From contig NZ_AP025508.1 of NCBI RefSeq assembly GCF_024347615.1, positions 3,162,001-3,226,000 on the forward strand: a DNA stretch of 64,000 nucleotides, given 5' to 3'. The stretch's first letter is position 1; the number at the start of each line of letters is the position of its first letter. The notes beneath the pieces are model-generated. The model saw nothing but the letters and a program-made list of their open reading frames with translations, was not told the origin of the DNA and did no database searches. The DNA comes from Vibrio splendidus. Its GTDB lineage: Bacteria; Pseudomonadota; Gammaproteobacteria; Enterobacterales; Vibrionaceae. Position numbers and translations under genes: made by a program. Below, in pieces: positions 1-9,928 of the stretch.

Positions 1-567
1 CGATTGAACATCAGCGACATGCATAACTTGGATTGAGTCGATAACCATGATCTTAGGTTGCTCTTTTTCGGCAACCTGACAGATCTTATCAACATTGGTT
101 TCAGAGAGCATTTTGAGATGTTCTTTCGGTAAACCGAGTCGAGAGGCACGCATCGCGACTTGTTGCAGTGATTCTTCACCAGTGACATAAAGTGTTGGCA
201 ACTGAGAAGAGAGCTGACACATGGTCTGCAATAACAGCGTTGATTTACCGGCACCTGGGTTACCACCAATCAGAATTGCAGCGCCAGGTACGACACCACC
301 ACCGAGCACGCGGTCGAGTTCTTTGAAACCACTGCTAAAGCGAGGGACTTCTTGCAGGTTAATTTCCGATAATGTCTGAACGCTCGATTCTGTTGGCCCA
401 CCTGCGTAACCACCACTGAGTCGTTCATTACGCGCAACTTGAGGTGAAGCAGCTAACCTAACTTCGGTAATCGTGTTCCAAGCACCACATGCATTGCACT
501 GCCCTTGCCAACGTGGAAAGTCAGCACCACAGTCATTACACACATAAGCTCGTTTTGCCTTTGCCAT
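1..567 (-). CDS. radA: DNA repair protein RadA (N-terminal part, cut by window edge)
   Basis: RadA is a RecA-like ATPase that helps process recombination intermediates, acting as a branch-migration helicase in the cytoplasm. The 189 visible codons begin MAKAKRAYVCNDCG and show the N-terminal four-cysteine zinc finger (CNDCG, then CNACG), then a Walker A motif GGNPGAGKST near residue 100 and the TGEES segment near residue 135. The C-terminal KNRFG and Lon-like domains lie beyond the left edge. The ATG at 565-567 fits the family start. It is divergent from the PilZ gene, separated by about 160 bp that must hold both promoters. The serB–radA neighbourhood is the usual gammaproteobacterial arrangement. 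Confidence 0.96.
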   Translation of the reverse strand, partial: MAKAKRAYVCNDCGADFPRWQGQCNACGAWNTITEVRLAASPQVARNERLSGGYAGGPTESSVQTLSEINLQEVPRFSSGFKELDRVLGGGVVPGAAILIGGNPGAGKSTLLLQTMCQLSSQLPTLYVTGEESLQQVAMRASRLGLPKEHLKMLSETNVDKICQVAEKEQPKIMVIDSIQVMHVADVQS

Positions 568-728
568 AAAACCTCAATAATTTACTCAGTTACACAATGA
601 TGTTGTCAATTTGTGACTTGTTTGACCGTACGGGTGAAAATAAAAGTTGCAGTCATACCACTTATACTTAAAGATCGATTTAAACTAGTCGATAACATAA
701 ACGTACCGTCCATTCTAACAAGAAAAGT

Positions 729-3077
729 ATGCAGCAATCTGAAATTCTATCTGTAGCAGAGCGACTCATCCCAGCCTACCACGCTGAGGATTTCGACTTC
801 CTTCTTTCTCAAATGACAGAAGGTGAATCCCCGTCTCTGAAATTGCTCGTTAAAATGGAACTGAATCGTATCATGGCTCCGTGCACAAAGAGCATTGATT
901 TACGCGGACGTATTGACACTGAATGTCGTCAATTTACGTTAGATGGTCGTAAACACTGGCTTGATGATATTGCTTTGAACGCGTATCAACGTGGTACTAA
1001 AAAGTTTAAAGGCTATACAGAGGGCGCGTGGGAGTTAGTGATGACTCCGCGAACTCAGCCACTTCGTAATATCGTTAAAACCTCGTCTCAACATAATCAA
1101 GATCTCACTAACGCTAATAGCCCGTATGAAGCGGAAGCCATTAACCTCGGTTACGACTTAAAGCGTCAAGAAAACAGACTCAAGATTAGCTCACAGGTTG
1201 AGATCACCACATCTAAAGGCCAAAGCCTACATGGTGTGACGGTTGATATTTCCCCGTCAGGTGCAAAATTCAAGGTACCGAGCGCCTTTAAGTACAACCT
1301 CGGTGAGATCATCAGCGTTAAGTTCACAGAGCTTATCGAAAAGTCGCAAGAAAACGATGTTTACCAAGCGGTCGAATTCCGCGTTCTGGGCATTGATGAG
1401 TCTTACGAGAATAACGCCGTCAAATTTTTAAGAACCATCAAGGTAAGCAATAACAATATTGTAGCCCGCTTGCTTGATGAGTCTTTGAATAGCTCAAGCA
1501 AGAAAACCAGCCATGAGAATCAAGATAGAATCATTCGAACTCGTACTAGAGGTATCGAACACACCTATCTTAAGCACACCTGTAATCTTCCTCTTTTCTT
1601 TAGCGGCAGTGAACTAAAGCTTGCTCTACTAACGGATAATAACCATCCGCTGTGGCAATACTGGCACGATGAGCGAAACCAACAAGCACTGGGTACCCTG
1701 TTCAACGAACAACGAATGAACTTGCTGGCTAAACCTGGCGTAAAGGGAACCAGTAACGTTATTTACTCGTTTACTCATGAGCATCAAGACAAGACCTTGT
1801 TCTACTCAATGATGCTTCCTGAAGCCTCTCGTGAGCAAAGACAGTTGTTCTGGCACATCGGTGGTAAACGTAAAAGCTGGAAGGCGTTCAAGTTCTCGGT
1901 GTTCGAACTTTCAGACACCGAGCGACAAGCCTTAGCCAAGCACTCGGATACGTTAGCTCAAAGCTCAGCACAACTGACGCATTGTGGAATCTTGCAAGAG
2001 ATTGGCGATCACGAAAGTGCGGCTGACTATCTATTGAGTGAAAAACCACGCATTCCAAGCAGTGAACTGAACCGCTTCCGTCATCCGCGATCTGTAGTGG
2101 GGAATATTCAAAGTATCTACTTCGACTCTCAAACTCGTCGCAAAGAACCGAGGTATCAATTTAAGTCACCGTTACAGCTCACCTCACAAGATGGCGCCGC
2201 GGCTAACGGACATACCTTAGATATCTCAAAACGTGGACTCAGCATTGCTCTTGAGCATCCGATGGTACTCAAGATTAATGACCCGGTATTAGTAAACTTC
2301 AATGAACTGCAGCTCTACGACAAAAACCTGCCATTAAGCACCGTGCCTTACCATGTAATTCGAGTCAGCCCGAATGGTCGCAACGTGCAGTTGGTTATCG
2401 CCGAGAACACGAAGACAATGCGTACTATCGCCTTTCTCAATGGGCTTATCGATCAAAACCAAAGCAAGTTGATTAAGAAGAAAGAGATACTTCCAACACA
2501 CTCTCTGCTCGAGTCTCTACACAACATTTTGCTGAGCAAGATGGTCAGCAACCCAATATTCATTGATAAACCGGGCTCAACACTGCGTTGTAAGATCATT
2601 GGCGTAAACTTCCCGCTGAATAAACACTTAGCACTGCTCGCTAAACTTGGCCACAACCAAAAGTTCTCTCTCGAACCAATTTTCAAAGGGCACTCTAACT
2701 CGCTGTTGGCTGAACCACTGAAAAGAATTGAAGGTGCTGAACCTAAACACCATGATGTCTATATTGCTGCGGTTAAGTTTGGCGACAAGATCCAATCCGT
2801 ACATACGAAGTTGGTCAAAGACTTCGCCTCGGCAAAGGAACGCATCTTATTCATCAAGAAAGCTCAACATTTAGGTGACGTGTATGTACTACGAGTCACT
2901 ACTGCACCTATTTTTAATCCGCTAACGAGTTTATTCCAGTCTGATTTAGAAGAGCTCTCACGCATCAGCATGCACCAAGCTAAGAAGCTAGAGAATGAGG
3001 TCACTGCTTTTATTGGTTATGGTGAGATAGAAGATATTACCGATGAAGTGTTGATTCGATTGGAGCTGACACGCTAG
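729..3077 (+). CDS. plzC: Large PilZ-domain c-di-GMP receptor (PlzC-like)
   Basis: This 782-aa protein contains two PilZ domains, which bind the second messenger c-di-GMP. The first has RxxxR at residues 146-150 and DxSxxG at 173-178. The second has RxxxR at 471-475 and DxSxxG at 498-503. Both motif pairs are intact, so both domains could bind ligand. The regions 1-140, 260-440 and 580-782 match no domain I recognise. There is no signal peptide or clear membrane segment, so it is probably cytoplasmic. Position between radA and serB matches the V. cholerae gene called plzC (recalled, not searched). The target is unknown; PilZ proteins usually affect motility, biofilm or virulence. The start at 729 follows AAGAAAAGT, a weak ribosome site. 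Confidence 0.85.
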   Translation: MQQSEILSVAERLIPAYHAEDFDFLLSQMTEGESPSLKLLVKMELNRIMAPCTKSIDLRGRIDTECRQFTLDGRKHWLDDIALNAYQRGTKKFKGYTEGAWELVMTPRTQPLRNIVKTSSQHNQDLTNANSPYEAEAINLGYDLKRQENRLKISSQVEITTSKGQSLHGVTVDISPSGAKFKVPSAFKYNLGEIISVKFTELIEKSQENDVYQAVEFRVLGIDESYENNAVKFLRTIKVSNNNIVARLLDESLNSSSKKTSHENQDRIIRTRTRGIEHTYLKHTCNLPLFFSGSELKLALLTDNNHPLWQYWHDERNQQALGTLFNEQRMNLLAKPGVKGTSNVIYSFTHEHQDKTLFYSMMLPEASREQRQLFWHIGGKRKSWKAFKFSVFELSDTERQALAKHSDTLAQSSAQLTHCGILQEIGDHESAADYLLSEKPRIPSSELNRFRHPRSVVGNIQSIYFDSQTRRKEPRYQFKSPLQLTSQDGAAANGHTLDISKRGLSIALEHPMVLKINDPVLVNFNELQLYDKNLPLSTVPYHVIRVSPNGRNVQLVIAENTKTMRTIAFLNGLIDQNQSKLIKKKEILPTHSLLESLHNILLSKMVSNPIFIDKPGSTLRCKIIGVNFPLNKHLALLAKLGHNQKFSLEPIFKGHSNSLLAEPLKRIEGAEPKHHDVYIAAVKFGDKIQSVHTKLVKDFASAKERILFIKKAQHLGDVYVLRVTTAPIFNPLTSLFQSDLEELSRISMHQAKKLENEVTAFIGYGEIEDITDEVLIRLELTR

Positions 3078-3111
3078 CCTACAGCGGCGTTTTAACTTGA
3101 ACATGAAATAG

Positions 3112-3138
3112 AAAAAGCAGGCTGATAGCCTGCTTTTT
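3112..3138. terminator. Bidirectional terminator between plzC and serB
   Basis: The perfect inverted repeat AAAAGCAGGCT (3113-3123) / AGCCTGCTTTT (3127-3137) is flanked by an A run on the left and a T run on the right. It can therefore stop transcripts from both converging genes. Confidence 0.85.
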
Positions 3139-3167
3139 TTGTATCCGTTATACCGCCCTAAATATGA

Positions 3168-4148
3168 CTAAGGCTTCGCTTGCCAGCTGATTTTTTGCTG
3201 CTTAGCTAACACACCCGACAAGATGCAAAGTACCCCGCCTAAACCGGCATAACGTACAGCGGTTTGAGCTTGTTGCTCTACTTTTGGTTTCGCATGGAAG
3301 GCGATGCCTAAACCTGCAGAACCCATCATAACCAAGTCATTAGCACCATCACCAACGGCAACAGTGTTATGCAGTTCCAATTCGTACTCTTCAGCCAACT
3401 CTACCAAGATATCCGCTTTAGTCTGCGCCGAAACAACATCGCCTAAGACTTCACCCGTCAATTTACCATTAATGATTTCAAGCGTGTTTGACTGAGCGTG
3501 GTCAAGATCAAGCGTATCTTTCAGATAGTCTGAGAAGTAAGTAAAGCCACCTGAAGCAATTGCCGTCTTCCAACCAAGCTTATTCAGAGTATTCACTAGC
3601 TCAACCAAGTCTGGCATGAATGGCAATGATTGACGCACTTGCTCCAAAATAGATTCATCCGCACCTTTCAGTGCGCCTACTCGTTGACGTAGGCTCTGTT
3701 CAAAGTCGAGCTCACCTTGCATTGCTCGCTCTGTGATTTCAGAGACTAACTCCCCTACTCCAGCTAGCTTTGCAATCTCATCGATACATTCAATTTGAAT
3801 CGCTGTGGAATCCATATCCATTACAATCAAACCTGGCTTAGATAGGTCTGGGACCTCGCTAAGGCAAGCATAATCAAGCTTTAAGGCCTGTAGGATTTCT
3901 TCGTGTGCTGGTGTTAGGTTGCCTGACATCAAAGCCACTTCATAATGCCCTACCTTCCACGTATCAAGAATGGTGTTGTAAGTGCCTGTGAAAAAATCGA
4001 TGTCATCGAATGATTGTGGTGATAGATACTCACCGAATACAATCCAGTTGGCTTTGGCTTTAGCGAGTTGAGAAGCGAAACGAGTCTCGGGGAGTCGAGT
4101 TAATAATGTTGTATGCCTTTTTATCGGCAGATATTTCTGAGCGTCCAT
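3168..4148 (-). CDS. serB: Phosphoserine phosphatase
   Basis: SerB hydrolyses O-phosphoserine to serine, the last step of serine biosynthesis. It is a cytoplasmic HAD-family enzyme. The 326-aa product has HAD motif I (VMDMDSTAIQ, nucleophile Asp near residue 110), motif II serine/threonine in IASGGFTYF, and motif III/IV in AVGDGANDLVMM with the metal-binding Asp. Length matches the gammaproteobacterial family (about 322 aa), including the N-terminal extension of about 100 residues before the HAD core. It is divergent from ytjB with about 110 bp between starts, the same pairing as in E. coli. Confidence 0.97.
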   Translation of the reverse strand: MDAQKYLPIKRHTTLLTRLPETRFASQLAKAKANWIVFGEYLSPQSFDDIDFFTGTYNTILDTWKVGHYEVALMSGNLTPAHEEILQALKLDYACLSEVPDLSKPGLIVMDMDSTAIQIECIDEIAKLAGVGELVSEITERAMQGELDFEQSLRQRVGALKGADESILEQVRQSLPFMPDLVELVNTLNKLGWKTAIASGGFTYFSDYLKDTLDLDHAQSNTLEIINGKLTGEVLGDVVSAQTKADILVELAEEYELELHNTVAVGDGANDLVMMGSAGLGIAFHAKPKVEQQAQTAVRYAGLGGVLCILSGVLAKQQKISWQAKP

Positions 4149-4257
4149 GTGTATGATTCCTAATTAACTATGCTAAACGTTAACCTATTGCAATTTGAAA
4201 ACGCAAGTCTCAATATGTCTTAATCATAACATTTGTTTATTTCAGGCTTCGTGAAAC

Positions 4258-4869
4258 ATGAATGAATCATTGTTCTCAATACGTAACGCTTTACGAATGC
4301 TAGCCCTCATTTTGCTGGCTACTATGTTCGTTGTAACGATTAAAAATACAGTCGTGATCAGTAAAGGTAACGAGAAGATCCAAGCAAAGCAGCTAGAAAC
4401 GCTGACTAAGTTGCTTATCTCTCAGGCATCACTTTCTGCCAGTAAAGCGATCACACAACAAGACCAAGAGCGACTGCTTGATCTCACCAATCAGCTGTCT
4501 CAGGATCGCTTGGTATTCGATACCACGATATACGATGCAGAGGGGATTCGACTGGCTTCGAGTGAAAAAGCACTCTCAGTACGCGAAGTTCTAGGATTAG
4601 ATACGCCACTTTCAACAGCAAGTATCGGCAGACAGCAATTAGTTGAACCTATCTACTCTCCAGAGAAAGCGATCATTGGATTCATTCGTGTGACCTTTGA
4701 AACGGGTAAGATGACGGCGATTTCTGATCACCATTATCGTAAAAGTGATCGCTACATGATCGGCATGGTGTTGATGGGGTTTGTCAGTGGCGTGCTGTTT
4801 GTCATGCTCATTCGTAGAAGAAAAACCAAGTCTGGTGAGAACTTGCTGCTTAAGAATGCAAACTCATAA
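4258..4869 (+). CDS. ytjB: YtjB/SMP-family membrane protein
   Basis: The 203-aa protein has an N-terminal membrane segment (about residues 10-32), a roughly 130-residue periplasmic part and a second membrane segment near residues 165-185, followed by a basic tail RRRKTKS. This topology and its divergent position next to serB match the YtjB (Smp/AhpA) family. The function is not established. The periplasmic region resembles the extracytoplasmic sensor regions of membrane receptors, but there is no cytoplasmic output domain, so any signalling role is conjecture. Confidence 0.85.
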   Translation: MNESLFSIRNALRMLALILLATMFVVTIKNTVVISKGNEKIQAKQLETLTKLLISQASLSASKAITQQDQERLLDLTNQLSQDRLVFDTTIYDAEGIRLASSEKALSVREVLGLDTPLSTASIGRQQLVEPIYSPEKAIIGFIRVTFETGKMTAISDHHYRKSDRYMIGMVLMGFVSGVLFVMLIRRRKTKSGENLLLKNANS

Positions 4870-5004
4870 GCTTTGTCATAGGGTCTTGGACCTTGGAATC
4901 ACGAAATAAAAACCTCGGATTAGGCAAGATGAATTATTTCGATTGAAATCACATAGCCTTCAGAATCCAAGAAATAGCACTCAGTAATACATCATTACCA
5001 ATAA

Positions 5005-5041
5005 AAAGCCCCGACGCTCAGGCAGCAACGGGGCTTTTTGT
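5005..5041. terminator. Bidirectional terminator between ytjB and deoD
   Basis: AAAAAGCCCCG (5005-5015) pairs perfectly with CGGGGCTTTTT (5031-5041) around a 15-nt loop. A/T runs are present on both strands, so it serves the two converging genes. The remaining bases from 4870 to 5107 show nothing else I can support. Confidence 0.85.
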
Positions 5042-5107
5042 TATCTGTTAATTTGGCTAGCTATATTTATTCGAGAGCTAGAAACGACTTAAACCACAAA
5101 GTAACTC

Positions 5108-5827
5108 TTATTCTTGATCACCAAGAAGCACAGAGTCTAGTGCGATAACCATCATGTCGTTGAAGGTCGTTTGACGCTCATCTGATGTGGTTTGCTCACC
5201 AGTTTTGATGTGATCAGAAACAGTACAAATAGTCAGAGCTTTTGCGCCGTATTCAGCACACACACCATAGATACCTGCAGCTTCCATCTCGACGCCAACA
5301 ATGCCGTACTTATCCATCACCTCAAACATCTCTGGATCTGGCGTGTAGAACAACTCCGCTGAGAACAGGTTGCCCACTTTTACGTCTACACCACGCGCTT
5401 TTGCTGCATCTTCTGCCGCACGCACCATTTTGTAATCCGCAATAGCCGCGAAGTCATGACCTTTAAAGCGAATACGGTTCACTTTTGAGTCAGTACACGC
5501 GCCCATGCCAATCACCACATCACGCACTTTGATATCTTCACTCACTGCACCACAACTGCCGACACGAATGATCTTTTTTACACCAAAGTCTTTGATCAGC
5601 TCAGTCGCGTAAATAGAACAAGATGGAATGCCCATACCGTGCCCCATAACCGAAACCTTACGACCTTTGTAAGTACCCGTGTAACCAAACATATTACGAA
5701 CATCACACACCTGAACCACTTCTTCTAAGAAGGTTTCAGCGATGTATTTAGCACGTAGCGGATCGCCTGGCATTAGAACTACGTCAGCGAAATCACCCAT
5801 TTCAGCATTAATATGTGGAGTAGCCAT
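5108..5827 (-). CDS. deoD: Purine nucleoside phosphorylase DeoD
   Basis: DeoD phosphorolyses purine (deoxy)nucleosides to the base and (deoxy)ribose-1-phosphate. It is a cytoplasmic homohexamer. The start [15 protein letters not shown] at 5827 gives 239 aa, the standard length; an upstream in-frame start would add seven residues that the family lacks. Visible family segments are [31 protein letters not shown], the substrate-binding [11 protein letters not shown], and TVSDHI with the catalytic Asp. AAGGAT lies six bases upstream of the ATG. It is the last gene of deoC-A-B-D and follows deoB after a hairpin-containing gap. Confidence 0.97.
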   Translation of the reverse strand: MATPHINAEMGDFADVVLMPGDPLRAKYIAETFLEEVVQVCDVRNMFGYTGTYKGRKVSVMGHGMGIPSCSIYATELIKDFGVKKIIRVGSCGAVSEDIKVRDVVIGMGACTDSKVNRIRFKGHDFAAIADYKMVRAAEDAAKARGVDVKVGNLFSAELFYTPDPEMFEVMDKYGIVGVEMEAAGIYGVCAEYGAKALTICTVSDHIKTGEQTTSDERQTTFNDMMVIALDSVLLGDQE

Positions 5828-5858
5828 TGAAAATATCCTTAATCTCAAAACAAAAAAG

Positions 5859-5882
5859 AAGAGAGAGGTTTCCCTCTCTCTT
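5859..5882 (-). terminator. Intercistronic hairpin between deoB and deoD
   Basis: On the minus strand AAGAGAGAGG (882-873 side) pairs with CCTCTCTCTT around a GAAA loop, followed by CTTTTTTG. A GNRA loop and a U-rich tail make it look like an intrinsic terminator placed inside the operon. It could lower deoD expression or protect the 3' end of the deoB message. Confidence 0.65.
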
Positions 5883-5891
5883 AGTTAACCA

Positions 5892-7112
5892 TTATAGAAA
5901 GCTTGTACCGTATCCCATTGGCGATGTGCCAAAGTATGACGCTAAGCTTTGACCGATATCAGCGAAGGTATCACGACGGCCTAGAGAGCCTGCTGGAACC
6001 TTGTTACCGTAAACAATCACAGGGATATGTTCACGAGTATGGTCTGAACCCGGCCATGTTGGATCACAACCGTGGTCTGCAGTTAGGATAAGCACGTCAT
6101 CTTCTTTCATCATATCGATGATTTCATGGATGCGGCCATCAAAGTACTCAAGCGCAGCTGCGTAACCTGCAACATCACGACGGTGGCCGTATGCTGAGTC
6201 GAAATCAACGAAGTTAGTGAACACGATGGTGTTGTCGCCAGCTTCAGTGATCGCTTCTTTGGTTGCTTCAAATAGCGCTGGAATACCTGTTGCTTTGGTT
6301 TTCTGAGTGATACCACAACCTGCGTAGATATCAGAGATCTTACCGATTGAGTGAACGTTGCCGCCCTTCTCATCAACCAGTTTCTGAAGCACCGTCGCCG
6401 CTGGTGGCTCAACAGAAAGGTCACGACGGTTACCAGTACGTTCGAATTGACCTTTACCTGCGCCAATAAACGGACGAGCGATAACACGACCAATGTTGTA
6501 GTCAGCTAGCTCTTCACGAGCAATCTGACAAAGATCTAATAGGTTTTGTAGGCCGAATGTCTCTTCATGACATGCGATCTGGAAAACAGAGTCTGCAGAA
6601 GTGTAGAAGATTGGCAGGCCAGTCTTCATGTGTTCTTCACCTAGGTTATCTAGGATTTCTGTACCCGATGAGTGGCAGTTACCTAAGAAGTCAGACAGAC
6701 CAGCACGCTCAAGGATGCGGTCAGTCAGTTCTTTTGGAAAGCTGTTCTCTTTGTCAGTGAAGTAGCCCCAGTCAAACAATACCGGCACACCTGCGATTTC
6801 CCAGTGACCTGATGGCGTGTCTTTACCAGAAGACAGCTCAGCAGCATGACCGTAAGCGCCAATGATCTCAGCGTCTACGTCCATACCAGGAGCAAAACGA
6901 CCTGTCGACTCTTTGTGAGCCATCGCTAAACCTAGCTTAGACAGGTTTGGCAGCGTTAGTGGACCTTTACGATCCGCGTTGTCTGCAAGGCCTTGATCAC
7001 AATGGTCAGCAATGTGACCCATTGTATCCGAACCTACATCGCCGAATGTGTCAGCATCCGCTGTTTCACCGATACCGAATGAATCTAAAACTAAAATAAA
7101 TGCTCTTTTCAT
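5892..7112 (-). CDS. deoB: Phosphopentomutase
   Basis: DeoB interconverts (deoxy)ribose-1-phosphate and -5-phosphate, linking nucleoside phosphorylases to DeoC. It belongs to the alkaline-phosphatase-like superfamily and needs Mn2+. [15 protein letters not shown] at 7112 is the family start and gives 406 aa; 18 additional upstream codons are in frame but not family-like. Metal-binding elements are visible: [13 protein letters not shown] near the N-terminus, [11 protein letters not shown] with the phosphorylated threonine, and [20 protein letters not shown] near the C-terminus. It lies between deoA and deoD on the same strand. Confidence 0.97.
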   Translation of the reverse strand: MKRAFILVLDSFGIGETADADTFGDVGSDTMGHIADHCDQGLADNADRKGPLTLPNLSKLGLAMAHKESTGRFAPGMDVDAEIIGAYGHAAELSSGKDTPSGHWEIAGVPVLFDWGYFTDKENSFPKELTDRILERAGLSDFLGNCHSSGTEILDNLGEEHMKTGLPIFYTSADSVFQIACHEETFGLQNLLDLCQIAREELADYNIGRVIARPFIGAGKGQFERTGNRRDLSVEPPAATVLQKLVDEKGGNVHSIGKISDIYAGCGITQKTKATGIPALFEATKEAITEAGDNTIVFTNFVDFDSAYGHRRDVAGYAAALEYFDGRIHEIIDMMKEDDVLILTADHGCDPTWPGSDHTREHIPVIVYGNKVPAGSLGRRDTFADIGQSLASYFGTSPMGYGTSFL

Positions 7113-7153
7113 TTTCTTCACCAACTTATTGCTCTTTGCACCAGAACTCTGTT

Positions 7154-7180
7154 TATCGGTATACACGAGGTATACCGATA
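7154..7180 (-). repeat. Perfect 11-bp inverted repeat between deoA and deoB
   Basis: TATCGGTATAC (7154-7164) and GTATACCGATA (7170-7180) are perfectly complementary around a five-base loop ACGAG. There is no T run, so it is more likely an mRNA-stabilising or processing hairpin, or a protein site, than a terminator. It starts nine bases... upstream in sequence order lies the deoA stop (7189), so the hairpin sits directly after deoA on the transcript. Confidence 0.75.
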
Positions 7181-7188
7181 TCTGTTAT

Positions 7189-8517
7189 TTACACGTCTTC
7201 AGAACGAATCTGACGGTAAACATCTGGCGTTGCTGTATATTCTCCGCCCACAGTGATTGCATTTTGTAATGCCGTCGCAGCTTCTTGCCACTGTTGTTCA
7301 TTGCGAGCATGAATCATTGCTAATGGTTTATCGTCGCTTGCTACTTCGCCAAGGCGAATGAAGCTATCAAAACCGACTGCGTAATCAATGCTGTCTGTTG
7401 CTACGCGGCGACCACCGCCCATACCAACGACAGCCATACCAATTGCACGCGTATCCATCGCAGATACTACACCGCTTTCGAGTGCGTACACTGGTTTAAC
7501 AATTTCTGCTTTTTCTAGGTAGTTATCGTAGTTCGTTACGAAATCTACTGGACCACCAAGGCCCGCTACCATCTTACCGAAGCACTCTGCTGCTTTACCG
7601 TTATCCAGTACTGCCATCAGTTTTTCACGCGCTTCATCTGAATCTTTTGCTAGGTTACCCAGCACCAACATTTCCGCACACGATGCTAGCGTGATTTCCA
7701 ACAAACGTGGGTTACGGTATTCACCAGTTAGGAATTGAACCGCTTCACGGACTTCAACTGCGTTACCCGCTGAAGAAGCCAGAACTTGGTTCATGTCCGT
7801 TAGGATTGCTGTTGTTTTAGTGCCTGCACCGTTTGCTACTGCAACGATAGATTTTGCTAGTTCTTCAGAGGCTTCATACGTTGGCATGAATGCGCCTGAA
7901 CCGACTTTTACGTCCATCACTAGAGAATCAAGGCCAGCAGCCAGTTTCTTAGATAGGATTGAAGCGGTGATTAGCGAGATGTTATCTACTGTTGCTGTGA
8001 TATCACGAGTCGCGTAAACACGCTTGTCAGCCGGTGCTAGGTCGCCCGTTTGGCCGATGATCGCCACGCCAGCTTCTTTGGTTACGGCACCAAACACATC
8101 GTTGGTTGGTGTAATGTTGTAACCAGGGATAGATTCTAGCTTGTCTAGCGTACCGCCAGTGTGGCCTAAACCACGACCAGAGATCATTGGAACGAAACCG
8201 CCACATGCTGCCACCATAGGGCCAAGCATCAAAGAAGTTACGTCGCCAACACCACCAGTAGAGTGTTTATCAACGATTGGGCCATCAAAGTTCATGTGGC
8301 TCCAGTCAATCACCATGCCTGAATCACGCATTGCACATGTTAGTGCGATACGTTCTGGCATCGTCATTTCATTAAAAAAGATAGCCATTGCGAATGCGGC
8401 AATTTGGCCTTCAGAAACCGTGTTTTTAGCGACACCTTGGATGAAAAAGTTAATTTCTTCTGTGGTCAGAACTTCGTTATCACGTTTTCTGCGAATAATT
8501 TCTTGAGGTAGATACAT
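7189..8517 (-). CDS. deoA: Thymidine phosphorylase
   Basis: DeoA phosphorolyses thymidine and deoxyuridine to the base and deoxyribose-1-phosphate. The start [15 protein letters not shown] at 8517 is preceded by GGGAGGCACTA, a strong ribosome site, and gives 442 aa; 23 more upstream codons are open but unsupported. Family segments include the phosphate-binding [11 protein letters not shown], the [18 protein letters not shown] segment, and [13 protein letters not shown]. It belongs to the nucleoside/tRNA-type phosphorylase family with TrpD-like fold. It is second in the deoC-A-B-D operon. Confidence 0.97.
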   Translation of the reverse strand: MYLPQEIIRRKRDNEVLTTEEINFFIQGVAKNTVSEGQIAAFAMAIFFNEMTMPERIALTCAMRDSGMVIDWSHMNFDGPIVDKHSTGGVGDVTSLMLGPMVAACGGFVPMISGRGLGHTGGTLDKLESIPGYNITPTNDVFGAVTKEAGVAIIGQTGDLAPADKRVYATRDITATVDNISLITASILSKKLAAGLDSLVMDVKVGSGAFMPTYEASEELAKSIVAVANGAGTKTTAILTDMNQVLASSAGNAVEVREAVQFLTGEYRNPRLLEITLASCAEMLVLGNLAKDSDEAREKLMAVLDNGKAAECFGKMVAGLGGPVDFVTNYDNYLEKAEIVKPVYALESGVVSAMDTRAIGMAVVGMGGGRRVATDSIDYAVGFDSFIRLGEVASDDKPLAMIHARNEQQWQEAATALQNAITVGGEYTATPDVYRQIRSEDV

Positions 8518-8566
8518 TAGTGCCTCCCAAACTCTAGTGAGTATGGTGTGTAGGGAAAGAGGTAAT

Positions 8567-8591
8567 ATGGAGTGACTTAACGCCACTCCAT
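8567..8591 (-). repeat. Hairpin between deoC and deoA
   Basis: ATGGAGTG (8567-8574) pairs with CACTCCAT (8584-8591) around a nine-base loop. It lies in the 111-bp gap after the deoC stop and has no T run, so a role in message processing or stability is the best guess. Confidence 0.5.
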
Positions 8592-8628
8592 CAAACAGAC
8601 TTAATTGTTATATACCCGAATGGGTAAA

Positions 8629-9405
8629 TTAGTATGCTGCTGGATCAGCAGTTTCGTCTGTCACTTCTAATGTATTAAGAAGGTTAGTCAGTAGGCTTGA
8701 AGCACCAAAACGGTAGTGCATGTTGTCTGCCCATTCAGCGCCTAGTAGCTCATCAGCCATTGCTAGGTAAGCTTGAGCATCTTCAGCTGTACGTACGCCA
8801 CCAGCGGGTTTGAAACCAACAGTTTTAGCCACGCCCATGTCACGAATAACTTCAAGCATCATGCGCGCGAACTCAGGAGTCGCGTTTACTGGTACTTTAC
8901 CTGTTGAAGTTTTGATGAAGTCTGCACCCGCTTTGATACAGATCTGAGAAGCTTTCTTGATCAGTGCTTCTTCTTTTAGCTCACCAGTTTCGATGATCAC
9001 TTTAAGCGTGATGTCACCACAAGCGGCTTTACATTGCTTAACTAGCTCAAAGCCAACTTCTTCGTTGCCAGCAATAAGAGCACGGTATGGGAATACTACG
9101 TCAACTTCGTCTGCGCCGTACGCTACCGCTGCTTTCGTTTCTGCAACAGCAATTTCGATGTCGTCATTACCATGAGGGAAGTTAGTTACAGTCGCGATGC
9201 GTACTTCTGGAGTACCTTGCTCACGCAACGCCTTCTTAGCGGCTGGGATGAAGCGAGGGTAAATACAGATTGCAGCGGTGTTACCAACTGCAGTCTTCGC
9301 GTCATGACAAAGCGCCACTACTTTTTCAGTAGTATCGTCATCATTTAGCGTCGTTAGGTCCATAAGTTTAAGTGCACGTAGAGCTGCTGCTTTTAAATCG
9401 CTCAT
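8629..9405 (-). CDS. deoC: Deoxyribose-phosphate aldolase
   Basis: DeoC cleaves 2-deoxyribose-5-phosphate to glyceraldehyde-3-phosphate and acetaldehyde, feeding glycolysis. It is a class I (Schiff-base) aldolase. The 258-aa protein contains the Schiff-base lysine segment FIKTSTGK, the proton-relay lysine in [10 protein letters not shown], and VIIETGEL. Length matches E. coli DeoC (259 aa). GGAGATAG precedes the ATG at 9405 at normal spacing. It is the first gene of the operon, so the large gap at 9406-9850 should hold the main deo promoter. Confidence 0.97.
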   Translation of the reverse strand: MSDLKAAALRALKLMDLTTLNDDDTTEKVVALCHDAKTAVGNTAAICIYPRFIPAAKKALREQGTPEVRIATVTNFPHGNDDIEIAVAETKAAVAYGADEVDVVFPYRALIAGNEEVGFELVKQCKAACGDITLKVIIETGELKEEALIKKASQICIKAGADFIKTSTGKVPVNATPEFARMMLEVIRDMGVAKTVGFKPAGGVRTAEDAQAYLAMADELLGAEWADNMHYRFGASSLLTNLLNTLEVTDETADPAAY

Positions 9406-9850
9406 TTCTATCTCCGATCAATATATTCAAATAGTTAACTACTTCGCCACCCATCCAGTATAGATGGATATTTTAGTAATGCTCAGTAGTCACAAATGAA
9501 CGGACTTGGTTCCCTGAAGACTTGATAACTTTCGCTATCAATTGCAATCCTTGTCACCGCACAGTACCAGTTTGGTCTATGGCACAACAAATCAGTCATG
9601 TTGTGTCTAACATCTATAGCGTATCGCTAAGTTTGGCTTAATCCCAGAAGAATAACCTTTAGATAAATCCAAGCAGTTACTTTCTTGCCAACAAGAGACA
9701 TCCTGTCCCTTAAGCTTATACATTATAGGTATCCATCAATAAATTGTAGTGCTCCTTAGAACGCAAACGGTTTGTATCTCAAAAAAACATTCTAGACCCA
9801 TTTTCGACTCCAAGCATTCACTCATGCTAATGCTCAAAATCACTAGGCCC
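9406..9850 (-). promoter_or_regulatory. deo operon upstream region
   Basis: About 445 bp without a gene separate deoC from the nupC terminator. Two inverted repeats stand out: TTGATA/TATCAA (9522-9527 and 9536-9541, 8-bp spacer), and CACAAC/GTTGTG (9583-9588 and 9600-9605, 11-bp spacer). In related bacteria deo is controlled by CytR with CRP, and sometimes DeoR, so these are candidate operators only. I found no consensus CRP site here and no small ORF with a convincing ribosome site. Confidence 0.45.
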
Positions 9851-9890
9851 AAAAACAAAAAAGCCCCGCAGCAATTTCTTGCTACGGGGC
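9851..9890 (-). terminator. nupC terminator
   Basis: On the minus strand GCCCCGTAGCAA pairs with TTGCTGCGGGGC (9879-9890 with 9863-9874, one G·U), followed by a T-rich run (9851-9862 as A on the plus strand). It lies about 40 bp after the nupC stop. Confidence 0.88.
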
Positions 9891-9928
9891 GATATTATTA
9901 TGGCGTCTATATATCGATTTCTAACTGA

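Noticed and set aside
6110..6493. 127-aa ORF overlapping deoB on the same strand
   Set aside because: Out-of-frame shadow of deoB with no start context and biased composition.
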